From Larix kaempferi (taxonomy: Eukaryota; Streptophyta; Pinopsida; Pinales; Pinaceae), in the NCBI GenBank assembly GCA_027924585.1, contig BSBM01000826.1:16756001-16820000 (forward strand): 64,000 bases of DNA, in the 5' to 3' direction. Below, piece after piece: positions 1-11,118 of the stretch. Each line of letters begins with the position of its first letter. The first letter of the stretch is position 1. The position numbers and the translations under genes are program-made. The notes under the pieces were generated by a model. That model searched no databases. It was not told the origin of the DNA and was given only the letters and a program-made list of their open reading frames with translations.

Positions 1-165
1 TGATATGCATCAGGATGATGCTATGTATGATGATGATCAGGATGATCATGTGATGATGATGTGCATCAGGATGCTGCACTGTATGATGATGATCAGTATG
101 ATCATGAGAATCAGTATGATGCTCCATGCGAGGATGATCAGGTTGATCATGAGTATTAGGATGAT
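1..165 (+). repeat. TGAT/ATGATG-rich tandem repeat in E1 3' region
   Basis: Short degenerate units such as GATGATCAGGATGATCATG recur. It is the counterpart of the longer array at about 44930-45590 in E10. The array runs off the left edge of the window. Confidence 0.75.
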
Positions 166-234
166 ACTTCGAGGCTGTGGATATGTGGCAGGTTGTGCAG
201 TAGAATGTAATAGCTCCTTGGGAGATCCGATAGG

Positions 235-660
235 TTGAACAGTAGGCTCATAATTAGTCCTGGGATACTCTTTCCAGGTTTTGCAAGGGAGACATGTAAT
301 CAGTCCTAGAGATCCGATAGGTTGTGCTAGGCACGTAAAAGTCCTGGGATGCTCTTTAGAGATCTTTTCGGTCGTGCTAGGCACATAAACGTTCCTGGGA
401 TGCTCTTTTAAGGTTTTTCCTGTTCACATGTAATCAGTCCTGGAGATTCGATAGGTTGTGCTAGGCACGTAAAAGTCTCGGGATGCCCTTTAGAGATCTT
501 GTCGATCGTGCTAGGCACATAAACGTTCTTGGGATGCTCTTTAAAGGTTTTGTGAAGGCTGCATGTAATCAGTCCTGGGAGATCTTGCCGGTCATGCTAA
601 GGCACATAAAGGATCCTGGGATGCTCTTTTCAGGTTTTGTTGAGGCACATAATCAGTCAT
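235..660 (+). repeat. Tandem repeat block in E1 3' region
   Basis: The phrases TCCTGGGATGCTCTTT and GATCCGATAGGTTGTGCTAG recur several times at alternating spacings of roughly 50 and 85 bases. E10 has the same block reversed at 44460-44890, so the repeats are a family trait and not a local accident. Confidence 0.8.
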
Positions 661-920
661 GAGATTCCACCTCTATCAGGACGCTCGCAGAGATGATGAA
701 CACCTACAGGAGGATATGCCTACATACAGCATGAAAAAGGGTTGGCTCTGTAGAACTTCCTATGACGAGAATAATTGAGAGATAGCCCCAGTGATCAATA
801 TGACGAGTACAATAGTAGTGATGATGATGCTCCATGATCCAGTGATGATGATCCAACTCCATAATTGAATACTTGTGATTATATGTATTGATGACCTGTG
901 TTAAGAGAATACCTTCCTAG

Positions 921-931
921 TTAAGAGGGAG
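921..931 (+). other. Polypurine tract of E1
   Basis: TTAAGAGGGAG directly precedes the LTR start TGTTGATG. It is the plus-strand primer for reverse transcription. The E10 tract at 44242-44251 matches it. Confidence 0.85.
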
Positions 932-1088
932 TGTTGATGTATTTGTAACTTCAGAAGATATTCACTTGTATATTACATTTGTACTTTATTGTATCCCCAA
1001 CAGAGATGTATTATTCCTCCAGTTGGAAGTGTCATCATTTTTATTTGCAAGTGTCGCAAGTATTGTTGTAAGTGTCATAACTTATATT

Positions 1089-1222
1089 TGATGGGTTATT
1101 AGACCACCTTAGAGGGGTCGGTCCAGTATGGGTTAAAGGGTTATTAGACCACCCTAGTGGGGTCGGCCCAATGACAAGTGGTAATGGGTTATTAGACTGT
1201 CCTAAGGGAGGTCAGCCCATTT
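1089..1222 (+). repeat. Threefold repeat in U3 of the E1 LTR
   Basis: Three units begin GGGTTATTAGAC and end in GGTCGGCCCA-like sequence, spaced about 50-60 bases apart. The E10 LTRs hold about two such units, which accounts for the length difference. Confidence 0.75.
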
Positions 1223-1247
1223 AGAGTTAAAGGCAGGTCAAGTCATT

Positions 1248-1256
1248 GTATAAATA
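1248..1256 (+). promoter_or_regulatory. Probable TATA box of the E1 LTR
   Basis: GTATAAATA sits mid-LTR at the position matching the E10 TATA boxes. The likely role is the retroelement promoter; this is inferred from sequence and position only. Confidence 0.6.
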
Positions 1257-1587
1257 GACAGTGTGACTCTCTCATTCTATTCATTCACTCACTCACTCAC
1301 TTTGCATTAGTGAGAGAGAGGAGGAGTGCGCGCAAGTGGAGGAAGAGAAGCTGCTAGAAGACTATCTCTTGTTTTGGGGTTTGATCTTTGTGATGTTTGT
1401 ATTGGTGCTCATTCTATATCTGAGGAAGTTGTGGGGTTTTTCACCTTCTTGGTTTTCCCCAGTGAAATTCTTTGTGTCTCTTGTCTCTTATGTTTGATAT
1501 GTTGTACATGTTGTTCTCTCAGTTAAGATCCTAGATCACATTGAATTAAATGATGAAAAAATAACATGGATCAGACTGATACCCTCT

Positions 1588-2279
1588 TGTTGACCCCCTG
1601 CACATTTTATCGGGTCAATAGGGAGAAAACCCAACAAAATTTTCTCAAAAGAAATTAATCCAATACAAGAACAATATCAGGAATGAATATTAATCCCTAG
1701 CACAAGAGTGTGCTCTTATTCCACAAGAAACCCTAGCGAGGGTAGATATCTTCCAAGAGAAATAAGAGAATAAGAGAAACCCCAAAATTACTTCATGTGA
1801 CTTTTGCTAGTCCTCCTTGAGAAGTGCACACCAGTCAAGAGAAGAAGATGTGTTGTTAGTGTGTGAAATGAAGTGTGTTAATACTTCTATTTATATTCTT
1901 TAGTTGACGATAAATTTCCACAATTAGGTCGTCTTATACTTTTATTTTATCCCTTATTTATATTTTATTTATCTTTCAATCTGACTTGTTACTTTGTCTT
2001 CTTGGGTAAATTTACCCCTTTTGTTGGGGTAGTTGTGCTCTTTCTTGCCTTCCATTTTCTCTGGGACTTCTTCAATGGATTTTCTTGACTCCTTGGTTAT
2101 TTCTTCATCATAGGAAATTTCTCCTCTTTGATATCTCCTCACATGCGGTCAAATTACTTTTAGAGCCGACGTGTGCTTTGCTTGTTTCCATGTTTTCCGG
2201 GGCTTCCTAGAAATTTGGGTCTTTGACTTGTCTTCTTGACTTATTCTCTTAGGCCTTCATGCCATGAATACATCCCACA
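1588..2279 (-). mobile_element. LTR-like sequence of an unidentified element (E2)
   Basis: Read on -, it starts TGTGGGATG and ends GGGGTCAACA, with a copia-like U5 (TGGGTTTTCTCCCTA). The bases left of it (1567-1587), read on -, contain GGGTATCAG, resembling a damaged initiator-Met primer site. Its right end abuts the truncated E3 pol. No second copy is in the window, so the boundaries rest on TG...CA and context alone. Confidence 0.4.
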
Positions 2280-2294
2280 ACTACAATAACATCA

Positions 2295-3420
2295 ACACAG
2301 AAGACAATGCTTACTTCAGTGCATCAAAGGAGCTTTGGGCTTGTTCATCCCAAATGAAAGGGATCTCTTTCTTAAGTAGACACAAAAAACCATGTGCCTA
2401 AGTGGCATAATCTGGGACAAAATGCCAAAGGAAATTGACATTTCCCTAGACTCTCTGTAACTAGTTTCATTTTCATGGGGGAGGTAAGTCAAGGATGGAT
2501 TGGAATTTTGATGGGTCTACAATGATCCCTTCTTTGGATACGATGAATCCTAATAACTATCATATGGTGAAGAAGAACACACATTTTAGGGGATTTAAAT
2601 GTATGTTGTACTTGTGACAACATATGAATATGGTGCGTATGTCATGGAGGTGATCACATCGTTTTTTAGATTTGGAAGTTAGGTCATCGAGGAAAGTCAG
2701 GACGATATGGGCCAAGTAGTTGAAAACGTATGCCATAGCCCTATGGAAAGTGGCTCCAATATTCTTAGCCCAAACAGAATAACATTGTTAGAAAAGGTTC
2801 CCCATGGTGTTTCAAATGTAATTTTGTACTGATCCTGTGGGCGGATCTGTTTTTAATAATAACCAGAAAATCCATCCATGAAGGACAACATTTCACTACC
2901 GACACATGAGTCAATAATATGGTCAATGAAAAGGATGGGTTAATTTTCCTTGGGGCATGCCATATTGAGATCGCAAAAATATGTACAAACTTGAATGGTG
3001 CCTTACTTCTTGTTTACATGAATTGGCTTGGAGACCCATGACATATTAGGGATGGGGAAAATAAATCTAGCCTAGAGGAGTTTCTCGATCTCAGCTTTGA
3101 TAGCTAGAGCCTTAGAGGGATGGACAGGTCATTGTTTCTATTTGACTGGGGTGGCGTTTGGCCAAGTCTTGATATGATATTCGACAATTGACAGGTCTAA
3201 GTCAGGAATTTATTCATATGACCATGTGAAGATGTCTCTAAATTCTTTAAAGAGAGAAATGAAGTCGGTGATTTCTTGTGGAGAGAATGACGCACCGATT
3301 GATATTTTTTCGATGACTCCTGGTGTGATGGAAATATTGACTTGTATCGTGGGAGATATGTTAGTGATATGGCCATATTCAAAGGAATCAGGGGTTAGGA
3401 TGGGGTTTTTGAACTAATCG
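2295..3420 (-). pseudogene. E3 reverse transcriptase and start of RNase H (broken)
   Basis: Fragments in all three - frames give a Ty3-type RT: entry DIFTWSYE, then SFMDGFSGY, a thumb region with KYNIHLNP-like sequence, and FLDD for the catalytic YxDD box at 2683-2694. RNase H begins with IPFIWDEQAQSSFDALK and is cut off near 2295. A TAA stop at 3210-3212 lies between SYE and IP, exactly where E9 has TAA. This copy keeps the RT N-terminal third that E9 has lost. Role: minus- and plus-strand DNA synthesis in the element particle. It cannot be functional as it stands. Confidence 0.85.
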
Positions 3421-5279
3421 ATATGAGTAGGGGGTAGAAAATATTTTGATTCAATAGTTTATTGTTGGGCCACCACGGTAATTGGTGGATCGCGGTTGGG
3501 GATGAAAGATGACCTATGATGGATTTCATCCCAAGGATTCTCATATAAATGCATGGAATCCATAATTTCTTCATCAATGGAAAATAAAATTTCTTCTAAC
3601 ATGTCTTCATTAGAAGAGAGGGAATCGTCTGAGCCAATCAGAGGGGACTGACCATTATTGGTAGAAATGATGGGGTCTCTTGGCCGGGTAAGGTTAAAAT
3701 AAGTGGCGCTATCACTGGGTGGAAGAGGTATCGAGTCAATATGAAGGATATCCACGTAGTGTAGGGGGATTTGTGGAAGGGGGAGTATATCCTCTTTTGG
3801 GAAGACCAGGGTGTCAAAGTCCTTTTCGACAACTAGAGATGGAGGGTCATCACTGCTAAGGTGAGAAGAAGGTAATGGTTTATCTCCCTCTTCATTTTCC
3901 TCAATAGAGGTGTTTTGTTATTCAAATAATGTAGAGAGGGTTTTTCCCAAAATTGTGAGGTTGTCAAATAGTTGCTTCTATGTTGCATGAAAGGTGTGTA
4001 ATGCAACCAACAAAGGACATTGGAAGGAGTGATGCATCATCAACCTGCATGATATAATGGGTGAGTAGAGTAGGCGCGATTGAGAATAAAGGCTGAGATT
4101 TGAGGTATATGAGGAAGCAATTGTTGATCGGGGGTTGATGGGAGTGACTCTTCCAATTGAGGTGTTGCGGAGGCGCTCACTCTCGGAAAGGATGTCGTTG
4201 TGGTAACAATATTGATAGAATTTGTTTCCCAGGGTTGAGGTGTAGGACTCTCAACCAAAGGTTGGGTGAGGTGAATGGTCACCAAATCATCCTGAAATCT
4301 AGGGAGTTCAGGACAATGGTGTGTATAGTGCCCAAACTAAAAACAAATTGAACATGTGTGATTGGTACACAATGATTTGGACTTAGGTGTGGGCTTAGAC
4401 GAGGTAGTCGATGTGCCCCCTGCTATCATATGTGGCAAGTGCGTCACACTAACAAGGGTATTGAGAATATTTTTGAGCTCCCATAAGGTGGGGAACATGT
4501 TGGTCGCATGGCCTTGTTGTCCGCATAGGGAACATGGTGGAGTGATCCTTGTCGTAGGAGTAGTGGTTGTTAGTACTGGGGATTTTAACCATTGTTGGGT
4601 TATGCCCTCTACTTTAGGCTTGACAAACGTTGATGATGATTCAAGGAGAGAGTTGGCTATGAGGGGGGATTTCAACTTAGGTTGTATCATGCCCCCATTT
4701 AAGGGTTTGGCGAATTCCAAGGATGTTTTAGTCACTGGTGTCGTAGGCTCGGCTTGGGGTATAGATGGTGTGACCAGCCTAGATGGTGCAACGACTAAGA
4801 TAGGGATAAACTCATAATGGGATACTAGTTTTGAATCCATCTCTATGTAGGGTGTTGTAAGATACCATATCGGTATACCCAAAGTGAGCCCATGTAGAGT
4901 CAACTGAGCCATAACCGGTGTCCCTTGCACTCCCATGGGGGGTATAAGAATGGTATCTAAAATATGGGGGGCATTGATGGACTCAACGTTTGTTCAATTT
5001 CGTGGCTCATAGGAGGTGATGATGATGATGCTGAGGGAGTGGTGGATGCATTTTTAGAGGTGAAAATGGTGCACATAATTCCATCGATCAATGTAGGGAT
5101 TTCAAGCGGAAAACCTAGCTATACCCCTAGCAAGTTAGAGTCCATGTACACTCCAACGTCGATATCAACATAAGGGGGTTAACTAGTACCGATAATGGTG
5201 GGTAGCACGTTGTCAGGGTTGGTGTTGGTCTGAGGTTCATAGTAGTTAATTTGGTCAAGCGTGACTATCTTCCCATTAA
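3421..5279 (-). pseudogene. E3 spacer between protease and RT, with two extra CCHC zinc knuckles
   Basis: At 3459-3755 the peptide is acidic and matches the E9 spacer (SSNEDMLEEI against SSNEAILEAM). At 4040-4936 it is Pro/Thr/Ser-rich and holds two CCHC motifs. The first (CSLCGQQGHATNM) has Phe where the last Cys should be. The second (CSICF-stop-FGHYTHHC) has correct spacing with one in-frame TAG. Such knuckles bind RNA and normally sit in gag, and E9 has none at this place. Either a second gag piece was inserted or the spacer diverged in this subfamily. Confidence 0.65.
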
Positions 5280-5600
5280 AGGGAAACATCATAATGCGAA
5301 AGATTGAAGAGGAAACTGCCTTCATGGCGTACATGTAACTATGACCCAAAAATCATATTGTAGTCGAGTTCTGCCTCAACTAATTAGATATCAATCATGA
5401 CCATTTTTTCTCTAGATCGATGGGGAGTACACCCTCTAGGTTGTGAGGGTCTCCCATCATATGTGTGAAGGGCGATAGATGAGGGGACTAACTTAGGTGA
5501 GCCAAATATTTTTCAGACATTGGAGGATCTAATGCATGTGGATGCACGTTCATCGATGAATCATAATGTTCTTCATCGTGACGGGGACTTGGAAGGTGAT
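5280..5600 (-). pseudogene. E3 aspartic protease remnant
   Basis: On -, VTMKNIMIHR followed by a stop and TCIH aligns with the E9 protease entry that carries VDEGASTC. Further on, LDYNMIFGS matches DYNFLLG of E9, and PFNGKIVTLDQ matches PHQGKIVTIDQ. Many stops are present and the catalytic Asp is not recognisable. The family role is cleavage of the gag-pol polyprotein. Confidence 0.7.
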
Positions 5601-7935
5601 TGATGAGGGTAGTCATGGTTCACCTTTGTTAATATAAAAGGTCATAAGGCACGAGTTGGAAGGGTCGATGACACCGAGTGCATTGAGTAATGCCTTTTTT
5701 TGGGTTGGGAAAGGTTGTATCACTTCTAACATGGACATGGAAGCTGGTGAGTGAGACAATTTGTTCATAGTACTGTAATTATGAGTGGCTTTCATATGCC
5801 AAGGTTATGGGGGGTGTGTTTAAGAGGTACCTTGGGGATATGCAGGATCTTCTCACCACTTGGGAATGGTATTTTCAAAGGCCCCCCATACAGGGTAGGT
5901 ACATCCTCTACCTCGTGGGGTTTAGGACCACCATAGCCTTTGGCACGAGTCTATAGGTTAGCATTTGTTGTGTTCAATGTAGATATTTTGGAAGGATCCA
6001 TAGCCGGAGGGATGGGGATCCTATTGATGGGTAACAACCCCTTGATTGGAAAAGGGATGTTGCAAAGCAACAATTTGGGGTTGTGTAGGGTTAGGCACTT
6101 AAGGGGGATTTATAGTTGTCTTTTTCTTAGCTTCCACTAATTGTTGGAAGTCGGGGATAAGTGGACAATGGTGAGTGGAGTGACCATACTCTCCGCAAAT
6201 CGAGTAGGAATAATTGGTCCTCAGGTGGGTGTTCTTCCCTCATTTTGGGGGGTTATTAGCCCCTGTATTATGGTTACCCAGGTTCTGGTTCTGCTAAGGG
6301 GGGGGGGTTTCCCCCTGCCCCTAATGTTGTTGGTTTTACTTGTTCTTGACTTTCTTATTCCCCTAATTTGGAAGATTTAGGGTATTTGTGATGTTCAACT
6401 GCTCAAACTGTTGATCCTGTTGTGCGAAAGAGGGTTGAACTAAATTTACCCCCATATGAGGCATGGGGGAAACACCGAGAGGACACAAGAACAAGAAATA
6501 AGGATTATACCTATATAGTGGGATATATGCAGTTTGTGCTCCATACAATGTGGATGTAGGAGCGAATTTCACTATTTGTGGTGGAGGTACCATTGATGCT
6601 TGGTTAATATAGGGATAAGTAGGACTATAGGGTCCATTAACCAACCAAACAGAGGATTTGGTGTAGGAGTAGGGGGTGTTTACATGGGAGGTATGGGTGG
6701 GTACTACAGTGCCATGTTGAATGGCATAGGAGTAGGAGGAGGAGGAAATTTTTGTTGTTGGGAAATGGACCCAATAATCCCATCCATCGAAAGTGACAAA
6801 CTCGCAGGTGTAGGATCCAATGAACAATGCCAAGGGGCATCGGGTAGGATGGTCTACAAGTATCTGGATTGTGCATAGATAAGATCAAAATGTTGTTCCT
6901 TCAGGATGGCCTCTTCTTTAGTTTGAAGCATGGAGGTTTCCACATATTTTTCAATAGTCGGTTGGAGTGACTTGATGCACCAATACAATAGGAACTAAGG
7001 TTGTATTTTGATCTTACATAATCTTCAAAGTATACGCCACTAATGAATGTGATCCGTTATGTGGAAATAACTATTTTGTCAAAATTCTGTGAGAATTTTG
7101 AGACCAAGGTCATGGCAAATAGGAAGTTGAAAGTATGTGAGAAAGGTGGTGGCCAATGATGCAAAGGTGGCATAGGTTGTTCCTAGTAATTTCACATACC
7201 ATTTTTCTACCTCTCTGATAAGGGTTTTCTGAAAGAGGCGAAGCCTCACTAGTTCTTCCACTATGCTATTGGAGGAACACCATAAGTGTAATGATATGAT
7301 GTGATTGGATCATATCCTTGTTTCCCTTCAAACTTAGGGATATTAGAAGGGAGTTTATCAGGCATAGTTGGCCATGTTTGATCATGTGATATGGGGTCAT
7401 TGATCAATTTGGACAAATCAAGTAGATTTAGGCTAGTCATGAAAGGTAGGTTAGGAGTAGGATCTTCCACTATATGTTGTGTGTAGTTTCCATGAGGTGG
7501 AGACCGAAATATATGTGGTGGTGATATTTTTCTTGTATGGGAATACAAGGGTGATGTGTTCCCTCCTCCCTAAGAGGGATAAGATGTAGATGGATTTCTG
7601 TAGAGAGGTGAAAATATAACGTGGCATCTTCTCTAAGAGGGAAAACCAAAGGTGTCCAAAATTTCCCTGAGAGGAGAAAGAGAAGGGATGCCTCTTCTAT
7701 GAGAGGATGAAGAGAAAGGATCTACACCTTATCCAAGGGGAGAAAATGAATCAAGAAAGGAGCAGCCTCACCTAGATGATACTATCAATGTGGCTTGGGA
7801 GCAGCCCCAGCTAGAGTATCTCTCGCGTGAACCATGGGGAGAAAGTGGGTAAACACCCCTCAAGAGAGGGGAAAGGAATTGTAGTCAATGGGACTGCCTT
7901 AGGGGGTTTTGTTCCTCAATGGTGGAATTTTAGTA
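5601..7935 (-). pseudogene. E3 gag (broken)
   Basis: At 7548-7261 the peptide NLLDLSKLINDP...KLPSNIPKFEGKQG is clearly related to gag of E9. At 7261-7079 it continues into the retrotransposon gag core (LVRLRLFQKTL...FQLPI). Near 6190 a knuckle reads SICGEYGHSTHHC, with the first Cys lost. Tyr/Pro-rich sequence lies between. At 5795-5613, SMLEVIQPFPTQKKALL matches the E9 linker before protease. The N-terminal low-complexity part runs to about 7935. Gag forms the particle shell; this copy has many frame breaks. Confidence 0.8.
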
Positions 7936-8240
7936 ACAAGTGAGAGTGATGATGGAAAAATTCAGAGAAAATTTTAAGGACCCATACTTATTTACAAGTG
8001 TATAAACCTTGGTGAATCTTACAAATTATTAAAATGTCAACTATAAAATATTTGGCAATATTTTTATAAAATTATTTCAACTTCTAAGGATTTTATATAG
8101 TTTATATAATAATTTGGTGATTTATAGAGTGAAAAATGTTTACCCTATCAAAATTTGGTGAAATGGGGCTTTAAAAAATGCAAATTGCCGAATCTTTTTT
8201 TTGGAAAAATAGCCCATGGGCTAAATTTTGTCCCTAAAAT
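7936..8240. other. AT-rich gap, nothing recognised
   Basis: No coding signal, LTR end or repeat was seen. It lies between the E3 gag and the truncated E4 integrase tail. The missing RT, RNase H and 3' LTR of E4 should have been on this side, so a deletion junction probably lies here. Confidence 0.5.
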
Positions 8241-8242
8241 TA

Positions 8243-10472
8243 TCCTTGGTTGAGTAAGATTCTTCATCTTCTAACTCAAACTCTATCTTATATAGTTCCT
8301 TTTCCATTGGATTCACTTATTGTCTGGGAATTTCTTTGACCTCTCTAAACACAACATCTCGACTGTAAATAGTATTCTTAGTTACAGGATTCCAAAGCTT
8401 ATAACCTTTCATACCATATTTATAACCAATAAAGATACATTTTTCAGCTTTATTGTCCAGCTTACTCCTTTTCTCCTTTGGAACGTGTACATAAGCATCA
8501 CAACCAAAAACTTTCATATGTTTAATAGAGGGTTTCTTACCAGTTCATACCTCTTGTGGAATGTTTTCAACCAATGCCATGCCGATGTGGGTGATCGATT
8601 TACCAAGTAACATGCTATATCCACTGCCTCTGCCCATAATTCTTGTCCCATCCTGGCACTGCTTATCATGCTCCTTTCCTTTTCCATCAATGTTCGATTC
8701 ATCCTTTCAGCAACTCCATTCTGTTGAGGTTTGTATGGAGTAGTCTTCTACCTTTCTATACCACACTTCTTACATAATTCCTCGAATTCCTTCCCACAGA
8801 ACTCTCAACCATTATCTTTCCTCAACAACTTTATTTTGTTTTCTGTTTGATTCTCTACAAGAACCTTAAATTATTTAAACTTAGCAAATAATTCAGATTT
8901 CTTTCGAAGGAAATAAATCCATGTTTTCTTTGAGAAATCATCTCTAAATGAAACATAATACATAGATCTACCTAGTGATGGAACATGCATAGGTCCAAAC
9001 ACATCATTACATATTAACTCTAAAATTCCCTTTGCCCTTTTAGCACCAGATGCAAATCTTACTCGATTTTGTTTTCCATATATTCAATGTTCACAGAAAT
9101 CAAAATATAGAGTGCAATCAGTCATACCTTTAACCATACTTTTACCTTGTAATGATCGAAGGACCTTTTCTCTAATATGCCCCAATATTTGATTCCATAG
9201 CATTGCTTTTCCTGCTAATGTAGTCAGGGTTCTGTATTATGTATCTCCCCCCTCAAGAACAACATAACTGTTACATTCACCAATGATGATTCGTCCCAAT
9301 ATTTTGTACAGAGTTCCATACTGAAATCCCCTCATCAATACCATTGATGTTTGAACCATTTTGCAACCACCATATCCACACACAGTCTTTACACCTGCAA
9401 TATCCATATTTTCGATAAATATCAAGTTTCTCTCTAGATTTCGAATGTGTAGTACTCCAGGGAGAGTTCTAATCCTTCCATCCTTGAGTTTCAACTTGAC
9501 TCTACCATGGCCAATGATACTAGTTGGTGAATCATATCCCAAGAACACATCACCTCCATTGTACTTTTCATATTCACAGAACCACTCCCTATGAGGTTTC
9601 ATATGACATGATGCACCTGAGTCAATAAACCATATATCACATTCTAAATGATTACCAGTGGAATCTAGGTACACATCCCCTCCTTCTTCTAAGGAAGTCT
9701 TCGCCTCTATGGTAGAGGTATCCTCAGATCCCTTTCCTTTCTCAACATTCTTATATCTAAACTCCTTTTTATAGTGCCCAGCTTTACCACATTTCCAGTA
9801 CTTCCTTATAAATTTTCCTAGGGATTTAGATCTCCCCCAAGATCCCTCATTTTTGTTTCTCTCCTGGGGGCGACCTCTCACAGACAAGGTATCCATGCTA
9901 TGAGTAGCCATGGTTTTCCACCTCATCTCTTCTGATAGCAAGGATGATACTATTTCATCAAATTTTAAAGTTGCTTGCTTAGCACTCCCTATTGATACAA
10001 TTAAGTTGTCCCGGGAATATGGCAAAGAACACAATAATGTAATATATTTATCTTCTTCAACCATTTTATTGCCAACAAAGGTTATTTGACTTACCAGAGT
10101 ATTGTAGATATTGATATGCTCTATCATTGTGTCATTATTATTCATTCTAAGGTGATACAATTTAGTTTACACAAACAATTTTTTTACAAGAGATTTTGAT
10201 TGATACAAACTCCCTAGTTTCACTCAAATCTTTACCATAGTCTCTTCTCCAGATACGTTCAACAACACAGAGTCCGATAAGCACAATCGAATTGTACTCC
10301 TCACTCTTCTATCTAATTTATCCCAATTTTATTTCAACGTTCCAGTGGGTGGTGTGCCCGGATCCACACCAATCCATTGTTCCCCATCTACAAGAAGATC
10401 CTCCATTCTGAGCTTCCATAGCTCAAAGTTCTGGCCATTAAATTTCTCAATCTCAATTCTTGAAGTGCTCAT
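8243..10472 (-). pseudogene. E4 copia gag-protease-integrase polyprotein (broken)
   Basis: The start is ATG at 10472 (MSTSRIEIEKFNGQNFELWK), typical of copia gag; the same frame continues through three stops to about 9237. Near 9780 the knuckle reads YWKCGKAGHYKKEF, with first and last Cys replaced. The protease site is WFIDSGASCHM. Integrase follows in shifted frames: an Asp in LICNDVFGP, an Asp in RKDNG-stop-EF, and a Glu in NGVAERMNR. Past it comes the post-integrase segment KVFGCDAYVHVPKEKRSKL (8517-8317). The order gag-PR-INT is diagnostic of Ty1/copia. The gene stops near 8243, before RT. It is not functional. Confidence 0.88.
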
Positions 10473-10516
10473 CATTCTCTTTGAATGCACAAATCAAAGC
10501 TGCAAATATCCCTCTG

Positions 10517-10521
10517 AACCC
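10517..10521. repeat. Target-site duplication AACCC of E5, left copy
   Basis: The identical AACCC lies at 58381-58385, immediately after the E5 right end. The pair defines E5 as one element 47.9 kb long including its insertions. Confidence 0.85.
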
Positions 10522-10928
10522 TATGAAATTCTATGTCACAGCAGATCTAAAGAGCTGAGGATACCTCACAAAGAAAGAATGAGCAAAAAATTTGAAGAAG
10601 AGTGAAAACTGCAGTAAAAAAGAGCAGAAGAATAATAATGCAGCAGAACTCAAATAGGAGTAGAATAATGTCACAGTAACCAATTATCAGTATAATTAAC
10701 AATGATAATACAATGGTGAGAATTCGAATAATGTAGGATAATTCGAACCTCAGTTGGTCTAACATAGGGATTATCACCACTGGAGCACTCTGAAAGACTC
10801 AAAGTCAACTGAACTAAACCTAAACTCAACTAAATGAAGTCACAATCAATTAACTAACTAAAGAGGGTGCAATAGTGAGTCTGTCATACATGCCAGTCAG
10901 AAAAGGGCACATGAGGCCACCATTAGTG
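10522..10928 (-). mobile_element. E5 3' LTR, first piece
   Basis: It aligns with 28343-28524 plus 36764-36957 of the other LTR, with roughly one difference in twelve bases in the part compared. It is interrupted by E6 at 10928/10929. It starts TATGAAATT against TGTGAAATT in the partner. Confidence 0.85.
10924..10928. repeat. Target-site duplication of E6, left copy (TAGTG)
   Basis: The right copy at 26473-26477 is CAGTG. The uninterrupted E5 LTR reads AAGTGGCATCC at this point, so the 5-base duplication with one mismatch fits. Confidence 0.75.
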
Positions 10929-11118
10929 TGTTGTTGAAACAACTAAACCCCCCTTAGATTTTGAAAAAATATTGGGGACCCTCCTTTTTACGATTGCCTC
11001 TAAAAAATTTTCTGCACCTTTTAGGCATCCTGTTACTTAGTTTCAATCTTAAACTTGCCTTAGAACTTTTTGAGTTATGTCCTTTGACTAAATAAACTCA
11101 GCCTTTTGGCCCATAATA

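Larger units (their letters stand above)
1..931 (+). mobile_element. E1: 3' noncoding internal part of a Ty1/copia element, cut by window edge
   Basis: This is the last internal stretch of a copia element whose coding part lies to the left of the window. The same two repeat blocks occur in reverse complement at 44430-45600, between the pol gene and the 3' LTR of E10, so E1 and E10 belong to one family. No ORF here resembles a protein. The stretch ends in a polypurine tract and an LTR. Confidence 0.8.
932..1566 (+). mobile_element. 3' LTR of copia element E1
   Basis: It starts TGTTGATGTA and ends AATAACA, and it aligns along its length with the reverse complement of the E10 LTRs (43689-44241, 50007-50557). 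It is about 80 bases longer than those, because an internal GGGTTATTAGACCACC repeat is present three times. The base composition and TATA box fit a normal copia LTR. Confidence 0.85.
2290..7935 (-). mobile_element. E3: Ty3/gypsy relic, same lineage as E9
   Basis: Order on -: gag, a conserved linker (MLEVIQPFPTQKKALL), protease remnant, long spacer, RT and the start of RNase H. It then ends abruptly near 2290. Several blocks match E9 closely, including NLLDLSKLINDP and the RT entry region. Integrase and both LTRs are missing. Stops and frameshifts are frequent, so it is older or more decayed than E6, E8 and E9. Confidence 0.85.
8240..10521 (-). mobile_element. E4: left part of a Ty1/copia relic
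   Basis: It holds gag, protease and integrase on -. Its 5' leader, PBS and 5' LTR lie 48 kb away at 58386-58908, because E5 inserted into the leader. Evidence is the AACCC duplication at 10517-10521 and 58381-58385 and the fact that neither side alone makes a complete 5' end. RT, RNase H and the 3' LTR are missing. Confidence 0.8.

Noticed and set aside
1326-1526. 66-codon ORF in the E1 LTR
   Set aside because: It lies in R/U5 of the LTR; the partner LTRs do not keep the frame.
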